Origin: Rhodobacter sp.
Lineage (GTDB): Bacteria > Pseudomonadota > Alphaproteobacteria > Rhodobacterales > Rhodobacteraceae
Length of the DNA: 22,105 bases
Direction: 5' to 3'
Assembly: GCA_013824045.1 (NCBI GenBank)
Contig: PNND01000459.1
Coordinates: forward strand, 1-22,105
Shown here: positions 7,363 through 15,494 of the stretch, piece by piece
How positions within the stretch are numbered: position 1 is the first letter of the stretch
How the letters are laid out: each line of letters opens with the position of its first letter
The notes under the pieces: generated by a model
Databases searched by the model: none
What the model saw: only the letters and a program-made list of their open reading frames with translations
Told to the model about the DNA's origin: nothing
Program-made: the position numbers and the translations under genes

Positions 7363-10300
7363 TTATCCCCGCAACAGCATCTTGACCGCATGAAGCAATT
7401 CCTTTCGTTTGAAAGGCTTGGCCAAGTGGGTATCAAACCCCCCCATGATGTAATCTGCCACCTGATGCGGCATTGCATTGGCCGTCACCGCAACCGCCGG
7501 AACAGCGCCAAGCTTCAGGTCTGATTCGCGATCCCGGATGGCAGCCAGCGCGCGCGTGCCGTCGAGAACAGGCATGGTGATATCCAGCAGCAAAAGATCA
7601 AAGGGCGCGGCCTCTTTATGGGCGCGTTCCCACGCTTCAATTGCCTCTTGTCCGTTTTCCACCATGGTCAGGATCACGCCGGTCTGGCCCAGCATTTCCG
7701 ACAGAACAAGGCGATTTGTCATGTTGTCGTCGGCGATCAACAGCTTGCGCCCTGCCAGCGAGGACACGTCAAGTGCTGCCTCGGGTTCGGGTGGTGCGAG
7801 CAGGCTGGGGTCCGCCTCGGGCAAGGGGATGATAACACGGACATCGGTTCCAGTACCGGGATTGCTTTGCATCGTGATCATGCCGCCCATCAGCAGCACC
7901 AGTTGCCGCACGATGGAAAGGCCCAGCCCGGTGCCGCCAAAACGGCGCGTCATCGACCCGTCCGCCTGTTCAAAGCTTTCGAACACGCGCGACAGTTGCG
8001 ACTCGGTCATGCCGACGCCTGAGTCGCTGATGTCGATGGTCACCGGCTTGCCGGGACGGCATGACAGCTTCAGCCGGATACGGCCGGCTTCGGTGAACTT
8101 GATCGCATTGCTCAGCAGGTTGTTCAGAACCTGAGTCAACCTGTGCGGGTCTCCCATGCGGGGAAGATCGGCCCCCGCGCTGAGCAGAACCTGCAGATCC
8201 AGACCCTTTTCTTCGGCCTTCACGCGGTGCAGGGCCTCGACTTGAGTCAGCAGGTCCGACAGGACGATGGGCACAACCTCAAGCTCCATCTTGCCGGCTT
8301 CGATCTTTGACATGTCGAGGATCGAGTTCAGCACCGTCAGAAGGGTTTCGCCCGACTGGCGGATCGTGCTGACCATGCGCTGCTTTTCCGGTGTCTTGAC
8401 CAGGCCCTGCAGAACCTCGGCCATCCCCAGCACGCCGTTCAGGGGCGTGCGGATCTCATGGCTCATGTTCGCCAGGAAGATGGATTTCGCCCGGCTCATC
8501 TCTTCGGCCTTGGCGCGGGCCTCTTCCAGGCGCGCGGTGGATGCCAGTTCATCGGTAATGTCGGAAAAGGACACCACGACGTGCTGCTCGCCGTCCGCCT
8601 GCGTCAGCGGCACGGCATTCGCAGAAAGGACGCGGCGCTGTCCGTCGCTCATATGCACGGCAAAGCGGATGTCGCGGACGATGCCACCCTTGGCCAGCGC
8701 CTGCCGGAAGGGAAGATCCTCTTCGGGCAGCGGATTTCCACCCACGCATTCCAGCTTCCAGCTTGGATCGTTATAGCTCAGACCACGCAGCTGCGATCGT
8801 TCCAGCCGCAGAATGCGTTCCGCCTCTTGGTTGGCATAGGTGATTTCGCCGTGTTCATTCAACACCGTCAGCGCGGCGATAGAGGTATCCATCACATCTG
8901 ACAGATAGGCCCGGCCTGCCTGCAACTGACGCTCAAGCCGTTTGCGCTCTGAAAGGTCCAGATGCACGCCCGCCATCACCATGGGTTCGCCATTCGGCCC
9001 CCACTCTGTGACGCGGGACCGCGACAGGATCCAGATATAGTGGCCTTGATCGTGCCGAATCCGGAATTCCAGCTGGCTGAACCCGGTACCGTTATCGGCC
9101 CCGTGCTGTCTTGAAATGGGCAGCTTTGCCACATCGTCGGGGTGCACAAGCTCCAGAAAATCGGCGAACGCGAAATCGGCGGGCGCATCTGTTTCACGGC
9201 CCAGCATTTCGGCCCATTTGCCGCCGACATGCAGGGTGTTGGATTTCATGTTCCATTCCCAGATGCCGACATCCGCCCCTTCCATGATGCCGCGGAGATG
9301 CCGCTCTGCGCGGTCACGTTCGGCAAGGGCTGCCGAAAGCTCGCGGTTGGCCGCATCCAGCGCCTCGATCTGGTTGCGGCGCACTGTTACGTCGATCCCC
9401 AGCGCGACCACGCCGCCATCCGATGTGCGCGTGTGTATCCGGTGGACCCAGCGGCCCGAGGGCAGCTTCAGTTCATCCGAAGCAAAGGGTTGGTGGAAAT
9501 ATCGTAACCGGTTTGCCACCCATTCCGCAGTGGTTTCCGAAGGATCTTCTGGCCCATAGAGGCCCAGTTCCACACCTTTGGTGAGAATGTCCCCCAGATG
9601 GAGGCCCGGCTTAACGAACGAACGAAGCTCGGGGAACATGGTGAAATAGGCCGGATTGGCGATCACCAGACAATCGTTCTCATCCAGAATGATCAAGGCA
9701 TCAGGCAGTGCAAACACCGCATTCTTCAGCCGCTCGCGGGCCTCTGTCGCGCTTTCTGCAAGCTGCGCCATGGCCGCTTCTTGTTCTTTCAGCTGCGTCA
9801 CCACCGTTTCGATGGTGGCAAACCCTGCCAATTCACCGGCAGCGTCGTGCAGAGGGATGACGTTGAAATCGATCCAGTAGCGGTTCCCGTTCCGGTCCTG
9901 ATTGACGGTCTGGCCGGAATAGGGCTCGCGTTGGCGGATCGCGTTTGCTACGGCGCTCGCGTTGGCACGATCTTCGCCGGCGACGCGAACGACATCGCCA
10001 AGATAGCGCCCGCGAATTTCTTCCAGCGCCCAACCCGTCTGTTTTTCAAAGGCGGCATTGCACCAGACGATGTTCTTTTCGACATCGGTGATGCAAACAA
10101 GGTTCGACATCGTCTCGACGATCTTGCCAAGCTGGACCAACTCATCGCGCATCCGCGTGTCTGTTGTAACGTCCCGCACAAGGAAGATGACAGTCGGCTT
10201 CTGATCAGCAAGATCCGCAGGCTTCAACGCGCCGGTCAGTTCAAACCAGTGCGGCCTGTCCGCAATGTCTAGCCGATAGCGCAGGCCCTCGACCCGGCCT

Positions 10301-11007
10301 TTGTCCAGCGCAAGTTCCAGCGCCTGTTGAACCACACGGCTGACATCGGGGGGAAGCAGTGACGAGAAATGCCGTCCGCGCAGGCTTTCGGGCGGCACTG
10401 CCATCAACTCGGGCGGCCCGGCGGAGAATTCGGCAAAATATCCGTCTGCACTGATCTCGAACAGCAGGTCAGGCAGGGCGGCGAGCGTCGCCTCAAGCCG
10501 CCGGGCTGTGTCCAGATGTGCCCGTTCCACTTCCCGCCGCGCGATGACGGTTTCAAGAACTTCTGCCGCGGCTTTAATCCGGTCCAGCAATACTGGATCA
10601 AGTCCCTGCTGCGGATCGGGGAAGGCAAAGGCCAGCACGCCGATCAGGCCTGCATCGCCATTGATCGGCAGCGCAAGAAGAGACCGCGCCCAAGGCTGCG
10701 CCCGCAGCGGCGAATCTTCAGGCAGCTTTGAAAGATCCCCAAGCAGGAGGGGCTGGTTCTGCTCCAGCGCTGTCCGACCCGAGCCGAGCATGTAGGATGG
10801 CGGGCAGTGCAGGGAGGGACGCCCGGGCGCGACATAGGAATGTGTCGCCGTCAGAAATGCGCCATCCAGACGAAACAGCGATCCCCAACCTGCACCGACA
10901 TGGTCGCACAGGCGGCCGATGGCCTGCGACACCGCCTGATCCAGATCGGTGAGTGGTGTCCGCACAAGCTCATTGAGCAGGCGTACCAGAGAGATTTCGT
11001 CGGGCAA
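7363..11007 (-). CDS. Large hybrid sensor histidine kinase (GAF, about five PAS, HisKA, HATPase, REC)
   Basis: This is a 1214-residue cytoplasmic hybrid kinase without membrane segments. Order: GAF (about 10-160), PAS ('ATLAALPDLLFEIS', 172-285), PAS ('IVETMSNLVCITD', 296-408), PAS_7-like ('ALPDALIILDENDCLVIANPAY', 428-545), PAS_3 ('IMEGADVGIWEWNM', 572-690) and PAS ('SIAALTVLNEHGEITYAN', 702-822). Next is HisKA with H850 ('SHEIRTPLNG'), then HATPase with N967, D995 ('SDSGVGM') and the G2 box 'GGTGLGLSI'. A receiver with D1093/D1094, phospho-acceptor D1142 and K1197 ends the protein. It should autophosphorylate on H850, pass the phosphate to D1142 and then to an HPt protein such as the one at 4423. 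The start is TTG (11007-11005), because GGAGGT lies five bases upstream and the nearby ATG is out of frame. It is followed 146 bases later by the single-domain regulator on the same strand. Confidence 0.93.
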   Translation of the reverse strand: MPDEISLVRLLNELVRTPLTDLDQAVSQAIGRLCDHVGAGWGSLFRLDGAFLTATHSYVAPGRPSLHCPPSYMLGSGRTALEQNQPLLLGDLSKLPEDSPLRAQPWARSLLALPINGDAGLIGVLAFAFPDPQQGLDPVLLDRIKAAAEVLETVIARREVERAHLDTARRLEATLAALPDLLFEISADGYFAEFSAGPPELMAVPPESLRGRHFSSLLPPDVSRVVQQALELALDKGRVEGLRYRLDIADRPHWFELTGALKPADLADQKPTVIFLVRDVTTDTRMRDELVQLGKIVETMSNLVCITDVEKNIVWCNAAFEKQTGWALEEIRGRYLGDVVRVAGEDRANASAVANAIRQREPYSGQTVNQDRNGNRYWIDFNVIPLHDAAGELAGFATIETVVTQLKEQEAAMAQLAESATEARERLKNAVFALPDALIILDENDCLVIANPAYFTMFPELRSFVKPGLHLGDILTKGVELGLYGPEDPSETTAEWVANRLRYFHQPFASDELKLPSGRWVHRIHTRTSDGGVVALGIDVTVRRNQIEALDAANRELSAALAERDRAERHLRGIMEGADVGIWEWNMKSNTLHVGGKWAEMLGRETDAPADFAFADFLELVHPDDVAKLPISRQHGADNGTGFSQLEFRIRHDQGHYIWILSRSRVTEWGPNGEPMVMAGVHLDLSERKRLERQLQAGRAYLSDVMDTSIAALTVLNEHGEITYANQEAERILRLERSQLRGLSYNDPSWKLECVGGNPLPEEDLPFRQALAKGGIVRDIRFAVHMSDGQRRVLSANAVPLTQADGEQHVVVSFSDITDELASTARLEEARAKAEEMSRAKSIFLANMSHEIRTPLNGVLGMAEVLQGLVKTPEKQRMVSTIRQSGETLLTVLNSILDMSKIEAGKMELEVVPIVLSDLLTQVEALHRVKAEEKGLDLQVLLSAGADLPRMGDPHRLTQVLNNLLSNAIKFTEAGRIRLKLSCRPGKPVTIDISDSGVGMTESQLSRVFESFEQADGSMTRRFGGTGLGLSIVRQLVLLMGGMITMQSNPGTGTDVRVIIPLPEADPSLLAPPEPEAALDVSSLAGRKLLIADDNMTNRLVLSEMLGQTGVILTMVENGQEAIEAWERAHKEAAPFDLLLLDITMPVLDGTRALAAIRDRESDLKLGAVPAVAVTANAMPHQVADYIMGGFDTHLAKPFKRKELLHAVKMLLRG

Positions 11008-11012
11008 ACATG

Positions 11013-11018
11013 ACCTCC
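11013..11018 (-). promoter_or_regulatory. Ribosome binding site that fixes a TTG start, with overlapping out-of-frame ATG
   Basis: On the - strand the sequence is GGAGGT-CATGT-TTG. The canonical GGAGGT sits five bases before the TTG of the large kinase (11007). The ATG between them (11011-11009) is only one base from the ribosome site. It opens a 13-codon frame (MFARRNLSGTPAQ, then TGA) that overlaps the kinase start in another frame. In the kinase frame the next Met is residue 73, inside the GAF domain, so TTG is the only sensible start. Confidence 0.7.
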
Positions 11019-11161
11019 CGAATCGCGGGCCGAAAAATACAACGCCGCTACACCCCCGGCGCTCTTATTCATTAACAAATACAAAAGCACAATATCCTCC
11101 CGGTTGCATATGACGATCCGTGGCAGGGCAGAGCATTCTTGTCGCAGGCTTCAATCGGCGT

Positions 11162-11169
11162 ATGGTTAA
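11162..11169 (-). promoter_or_regulatory. TTAACCAT half-site before the metal ATPase gene
   Basis: ATGGTTAA on the + strand (TTAACCAT on the -) lies three bases before the ATG at 11173, in the divergent region between the large kinase and the metal ATPase. TTAACCAT is known as a CtrA half-site form in Caulobacter. A single octamer occurs by chance quite often, so support is weak. The rest of the 165-base divergent region is AT-richer (around 11066-11100) and probably carries both promoters, but I cannot place them with confidence. Confidence 0.2.
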
Positions 11170-11172
11170 TGG

Positions 11173-13074
11173 ATGAGCAAAGACAGTCTGAATGATCGCC
11201 TCGGTTTGCTGCTGACCGGGCTTACCCTTGTCGGCATGGCTGTTGCGCTTTTTGATGCCTTCATCCTGCCGATCGCGGATTCTCTGGCGCAGGGGGCGCT
11301 TTGGGCCGTTTTTCTGGCGGGGGGATTGCCCGCCGCTGTATCTGCGTTGCGCGAGCTTTGGACGGACCGCATCCTCGATATTGATCTTCTGATGGTTGTG
11401 GCGGCCCTTGCTGCGGCCTCTGTCGGCGCGGCTCTGGAAGGGGCGGTGCTGCTGACGCTGTTTTCGCTTTCCTCCACGCTGGAGCATCGCGCGATGGGCA
11501 AGGCGCGCCGCGCGGTGGAGGCGCTGATGGCGCTGCGCCCCGAAAGCGCCATCCTGCGCCACCCGGATGGCCGCACCGAAGAGGTGGCCGTTGCCACGCT
11601 GGTTCCCGGTGATGTGGTGATCCTGCGTCCGGGGGCACGGGTGCCGGTGGATGGCACGCTGATCGAAGGCGACGGCGCCGTGGATGAATCGTCGATCACC
11701 GGCGAATCCCTTCCAGTTCACAAGACGCCCGGCGCACGGCTCAGTGAGGCAACGGTCAACCTGAATGCCGTTCTTGCCTTGCGCGTAGAACGCGGGGTCG
11801 CCGAATCGACAGTCGCCCGGATGATCACGCTGGTGACGGCCGCGCAGGCCATGAAGGCCCCGTCGGAGCGGTTTTCCGAATGGTTCGGTCAGCGCTATAC
11901 CGTGGCGGTTCTTCTGGGATCGATCCTGCTTTTTCTGCTGTTCATCCGGCTTGGATGGCCCATCGACACCGCGCTTTATCGCGCGGCGACGATCCTTGTG
12001 GCGGCCAGCCCTTGCGCCGTGGTGATTTCCGTTCCTGCGGCGATCCTGTCCGCCCTTTCCGCCGCCGCACGGGGTGGCGTTCTATTCAAGGGTGGCGCCG
12101 CGCTGGAAACGCTGGCCGAGGTACGCACCTTCGCCTTTGACAAGACCGGCACCCTCACCACCGGCAAGGCCGAGGTGACCCGCATCCTGCCCCTGCAGGG
12201 CGATGAAGACGCCCTTCTTGCTCTTGCCGCAGGGATCGAGTCGCAATCCGAACACCCGATAGCTGCCGCCATTCGACGGGCGGCCGATGCGCGGGGGCTT
12301 TCGGTACAGCTTCCCCGCGATATGACCGCAAGCCCGAGCGAAGGCATTATCGGCACCGATGACAGTGGTCAGGTCTGGGCCGGAAATCCCCGCATGGCCG
12401 CCCGGATGGGGGCAGACATCGCGCATGGTGCATTGGCACAGATGCAGGACGGGGCCGAAACCGTGGTCTATATCGGGCGCGGAACGCAGCTTCTGGGCGC
12501 GATCACCGTGGCAGATCAGGCACGCGAAACATCGCGTGCCGGGCTGCAGGCACTGCAGACGGCAGGCATTTCCCGCATCCTGATGATGACCGGCGACCGC
12601 CGCCCCGTGGCCTTGGCGATCGGTACGAAGCTGGGATTCCAACCGCAGGATATTCATGCCGACCTGTTGCCGGGCGACAAGGTCAAGCTGGTCGATGACC
12701 TCGCGAAACAGGGACGTGTCGCTTTTGTCGGCGATGGCGTGAATGATGCGGCGGCGCTGGCGCGGGCTGATGTCGGCATCGCGATGGGCGCTGCGGGAAG
12801 CGAAGTCGCGCTTCAGGCGGCCGAAGTAGCACTGCTGTCAGACAATATGGAACGTCTGGCCGCCGCGCACCGCCTTGCGCGGCGTACCGCTCGGATCATC
12901 CGGCAGAACCTGTTCTTTGCGCTGGGCGCGATGCTTCTTCTGGTGATCGGTGGCGCCTTCTTCAACCTGCCGCTGCCGCTGGCCGTTATCGGGCATGAAG
13001 GTGGCACCCTGCTGGTCGTCCTCAACGGGCTGCGCCTTTTGTTCGACCCGATCCGCAGCGACCGCCGCGTCTAA
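11173..13074 (+). CDS. P1B-4 type heavy-metal exporting P-type ATPase
   Basis: This 633-residue inner-membrane ATPase pumps a transition-metal cation out of the cytoplasm. Visible motifs in order are TGES (176-179, actuator), SPC (279-281, transmembrane metal site), DKTGT with phospho-Asp D323, HP (361-362), MTGD (472-475), GDGVND (520-525) and HEGGT (608-612) in the last membrane helices. SPC together with HEGGT defines subgroup P1B-4 (CoaT, CtpD, PfeT, Nia), whose members export Co2+, Fe2+, Ni2+ or Zn2+. There is no N-terminal cysteine-rich HMA domain, as is usual for this subgroup, and the length fits. The substrate cannot be read from sequence alone; Fe2+ or Co2+ is most likely. No MerR, ArsR, Fur or SczA-like regulator lies beside it, so control must come from elsewhere. 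The ATG at 11173 has only a poor ribosome site; an upstream ATG at 11162 is out of frame. Confidence 0.93.
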   Translation: MSKDSLNDRLGLLLTGLTLVGMAVALFDAFILPIADSLAQGALWAVFLAGGLPAAVSALRELWTDRILDIDLLMVVAALAAASVGAALEGAVLLTLFSLSSTLEHRAMGKARRAVEALMALRPESAILRHPDGRTEEVAVATLVPGDVVILRPGARVPVDGTLIEGDGAVDESSITGESLPVHKTPGARLSEATVNLNAVLALRVERGVAESTVARMITLVTAAQAMKAPSERFSEWFGQRYTVAVLLGSILLFLLFIRLGWPIDTALYRAATILVAASPCAVVISVPAAILSALSAAARGGVLFKGGAALETLAEVRTFAFDKTGTLTTGKAEVTRILPLQGDEDALLALAAGIESQSEHPIAAAIRRAADARGLSVQLPRDMTASPSEGIIGTDDSGQVWAGNPRMAARMGADIAHGALAQMQDGAETVVYIGRGTQLLGAITVADQARETSRAGLQALQTAGISRILMMTGDRRPVALAIGTKLGFQPQDIHADLLPGDKVKLVDDLAKQGRVAFVGDGVNDAAALARADVGIAMGAAGSEVALQAAEVALLSDNMERLAAAHRLARRTARIIRQNLFFALGAMLLLVIGGAFFNLPLPLAVIGHEGGTLLVVLNGLRLLFDPIRSDRRV

Positions 13075-13244
13075 AAGGCGCCCGCCAACACCCATTATCC
13101 CACGGTTCCCCGCCTGATCGCAAAGGGCATAGCGGCGTGCGAAACCGCGCTTTGCCCAAAAATGCCCATCTTCGGCCCCATCGCGAACACCTGCGCCGGT
13201 TCTTCTCTGTCGAAATCTGAATGCCTGATCTTTGGGGGAACAGG

Positions 13245-13874
13245 ATGAAAGACGACAGAGTCTGCCAAAAGAACAGGCTTGCGCGCCGCCTTGGCATCGC
13301 ATGGCTTGCCTTCATTACCGGTCTAAGCGCGACGATGCCCGCGCTGTCGATTGATGCGCGCCGTGCAGGCCTTATCCCGATCCGGGCTGAGGCTGGTGCT
13401 CCTTCGGGGGCAGCGCATCTGTGCAGCACCTATGCCTGGGCCTGTGCCAAAACGGGGCGGCAAATCCTGATCGGCGAGTCAGAGCTTGCAACCGTGCAAG
13501 CGATCAATCTGCGGGCCAATCGGTCGATCCGGTCGATCAGCGACATGCAGCAATATCGCGTGGCGGAACGCTGGGCACTTCCCACGGCTCGTGGTGGGGA
13601 TTGCGAAGATTATGCAATCTACAAGAAAGCGGCACTCATCAAGGCAGGCTTCCCTCCCGATCAGCTGCTGATCGCCACGGTTCTGGATCGCAAGCGCCAG
13701 TCCCATGCCGTGCTGGTGCTGCGCACCGGAACGCAAGATCTGATCCTGGATAACCTGACCAACCGGATCGTGTCTTGGGACAAGACCGGATACACCTTCC
13801 TCCGTCTGCAAGACCCGCGGCAACCGTCACGCTGGGTGTCGGTGATGGCGGGCGGGATCATGCCCACAAGCTGA
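13245..13874 (+). CDS. Exported LapG-like transglutaminase-fold cysteine peptidase (BTLCP family)
   Basis: This is a 209-residue predicted periplasmic protease. The N-terminus has basic residues and a hydrophobic stretch (about 12-35, 'LARRLGIAWLAFITGLSA'), read as a signal peptide. The catalytic triad of the BTLCP/DUF920 family is visible: C120 in 'ARGGDCEDYA', H154 in 'RQSHAVLVL' and D169 in 'DLILDN'. The acids flanking the cysteine (D119, E121) match the calcium-binding pair of LapG, which cleaves the N-terminus of large surface adhesins to release biofilms. No LapD-like receptor, adhesin or type I secretion gene is in the window, so the LapG function is inferred from family only. I chose the ATG at 13245 because GGGGGA (13234-13239) is five bases upstream; the in-frame ATG at 13221 lacks a ribosome site. 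The neighbours suggest a stand-alone gene. Confidence 0.87.
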   Translation: MKDDRVCQKNRLARRLGIAWLAFITGLSATMPALSIDARRAGLIPIRAEAGAPSGAAHLCSTYAWACAKTGRQILIGESELATVQAINLRANRSIRSISDMQQYRVAERWALPTARGGDCEDYAIYKKAALIKAGFPPDQLLIATVLDRKRQSHAVLVLRTGTQDLILDNLTNRIVSWDKTGYTFLRLQDPRQPSRWVSVMAGGIMPTS

Positions 13875-13897
13875 CGCGCGCGGTTGCCCGCAACACT

Positions 13898-13923
13898 CCG
13901 CCTGCCAAGCGCTGGCGGGGTTT
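13898..13923 (+). terminator. Weak terminator candidate after the BTLCP gene
   Basis: CCGCC (13898-13902) pairs with GGCGG (13914-13918), and three Ts follow two bases later, 24 bases after the stop of the peptidase gene. An alternative hairpin, GCCA/TGGC, lies inside it. The short T-run makes it a weak candidate. Confidence 0.3.
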
Positions 13924-13968
13924 ACCTCTGTTGACGCCCACACGCCAAGCGGGGTCAATGTCTGCCAG

Positions 13969-15390
13969 ATGCAATGCAGACGGACAGCGCCCTTGATCAC
14001 CCAACAGCAGGCCATTGAAGACAAGCTTGAAGACGCGAACGAGGCCCGCGAAGAGGGGCGCTTTGAGCGCGCGCTGGGGTATTGTGATGACATCATCCGC
14101 GCTGACCCCAGCCAGCAAGCCGCCTGGAAAACGCGCACCCATGCCCTGATCGGGCTGGAACGTCTGGATCAGGCCTATGACAACGCGGCAGAGGCGGCGA
14201 AGCTTTTTCCCCAATCCATCACACATCGGCTGATGCAGGCCCGTATCCACGTCATGGCGCGCCATTGGGAAAAGGCCGCCGCCGCCTATCATGGCATTTT
14301 GCATGACTATCCTTTGCATCTGAATTCAATCCGCGAATTGCTGGATTTCACGTCTGTCAGCCCGGATGACGACATCTGTCGACAGTTGCACGAGGCTTCA
14401 TCCGACCTGTCGATGAAGCCCTATGACCGCGCCTCAACCTGGTTTTTGCAAGGCCAGATCTACATGGGCGCCGGCCGCGATGCAGAGGCCTTCGCCTTCT
14501 TTGACGAAGGCAATCGTCAGATGCGCGCCGCGCACAATCACCAGCGGCTTGAATACTCCTTCAGCCGCTTGTTGCCGGAACTCGACGCTGCCTTTCAGCG
14601 TCGCCATGCGCCGGTGCCGGCCCCTGAACCCTGCCCGCTTCTGCTGGTTGCCGGTTTGCCGCGGTCTGGCAAGACACTGATGGAAAGGCTGCTCGCCTCG
14701 CAACCGGCGCTGCAGGGGGTGGGGGAAACCTCGGCGATCTATAACCTGTTTCTCGACGTGGATCGGTCCGGCGGGGCGGATGCGACCATGGCGATTCTGC
14801 GCGGATTGCCGGGGCAGCCGATCCGGGGCCATTTCGCGGGGCGCATCAAATACGGCCCCAAACCGAACGCGCAGCGCTGTGTGGAAACCACGCCCGGCAA
14901 TCTGGAACAGCTTGGCCTTCTGGGCCCCCTGCACCCCGATGTGCCCATCGTCTTTGTTCGCCGCAATGTGCGCGATCTGGCGGCGTCGCTGTATTTCAAA
15001 CAGTTCAACAAGGCGCACCGCTACACCTATGATCTGCGCAGCGCCGCCCGCGCTATTGCGCGCACGGAATACCTTGCCCGCCGCTGGCAAGACACGATGC
15101 CCAACCCGATGATCGAGGTCACCTATGAGGAGATGGTCGCGGATCCTGTCGGCGTGGCGTCCCGCGTCTTGGGCCGTTTTGGCTTGTCGGTTGACGAGGC
15201 CGCGTTGCGGCGGGCGGCAGGCGACGATGGAAAGGCGCTAAACCTTGCACCGGGCCGGTCGCTGGATGGGGTTGGCGCGATCCGGTCGGATCTGATCGGG
15301 TTTTCGGATCGGTTCGCACGGCATTTAGCCGAAGTCGAAGCTACCTACGATCAGGAGCGCCGCAGCCTGACCGGCGCGCAGCGGCGCTGA
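13969..15390 (+). CDS. TPR-sulfotransferase family protein
   Basis: The protein has up to 473 residues in two parts. Residues about 15-215 are TPR-like helical repeats ('AREEGRFERALGYCDDIIRADP', 'ARHWEKAAAAYHGILHDYP'). Residues about 222-465 form a PAPS-dependent sulfotransferase domain. This has the 5'-phosphosulfate loop 'GLPRSGKTLMERLLASQP' (229-246) and a 3'-phosphate-binding element 'VFVRRNVRDLAASLYFKQF' (328-346), followed by 'YEEMVADP'. Such proteins would transfer sulfate from PAPS to a hydroxyl or amine on a glycan, protein or small molecule; the acceptor is unknown. There is no signal peptide, so it is probably cytoplasmic. The start is uncertain: the ATG at 13969 has no good ribosome site, while an in-frame TTG at 13993 has GGACAG five bases upstream and would remove eight residues. 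No glycan or PAPS-synthesis gene is adjacent. Confidence 0.87.
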   Translation: MQCRRTAPLITQQQAIEDKLEDANEAREEGRFERALGYCDDIIRADPSQQAAWKTRTHALIGLERLDQAYDNAAEAAKLFPQSITHRLMQARIHVMARHWEKAAAAYHGILHDYPLHLNSIRELLDFTSVSPDDDICRQLHEASSDLSMKPYDRASTWFLQGQIYMGAGRDAEAFAFFDEGNRQMRAAHNHQRLEYSFSRLLPELDAAFQRRHAPVPAPEPCPLLLVAGLPRSGKTLMERLLASQPALQGVGETSAIYNLFLDVDRSGGADATMAILRGLPGQPIRGHFAGRIKYGPKPNAQRCVETTPGNLEQLGLLGPLHPDVPIVFVRRNVRDLAASLYFKQFNKAHRYTYDLRSAARAIARTEYLARRWQDTMPNPMIEVTYEEMVADPVGVASRVLGRFGLSVDEAALRRAAGDDGKALNLAPGRSLDGVGAIRSDLIGFSDRFARHLAEVEATYDQERRSLTGAQRR

Positions 15391-15396
15391 AACCAG

Positions 15397-15423
15397 ACAG
15401 CCCGCACCTTTGGTACGGGCTGT
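15397..15423 (+). terminator. Hairpin after the TPR-sulfotransferase gene
   Basis: ACAGCCCG (15397-15404) pairs perfectly with CGGGCTGT (15416-15423). ACC/GGT can extend the stem past one mismatch to a TTT loop. It starts six bases after the stop at 15390. No long T-run follows (GTATATG), so termination may be partial. Because the next gene converges from the other side, it could serve both strands. Confidence 0.6.
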
Positions 15424-15494
15424 GTATATGCCACGTCAATCTGCAGCTGTCTCAGTGCGAAAAAGCTGCGAGAGATCTGGTCAGGGTCGCCCGC

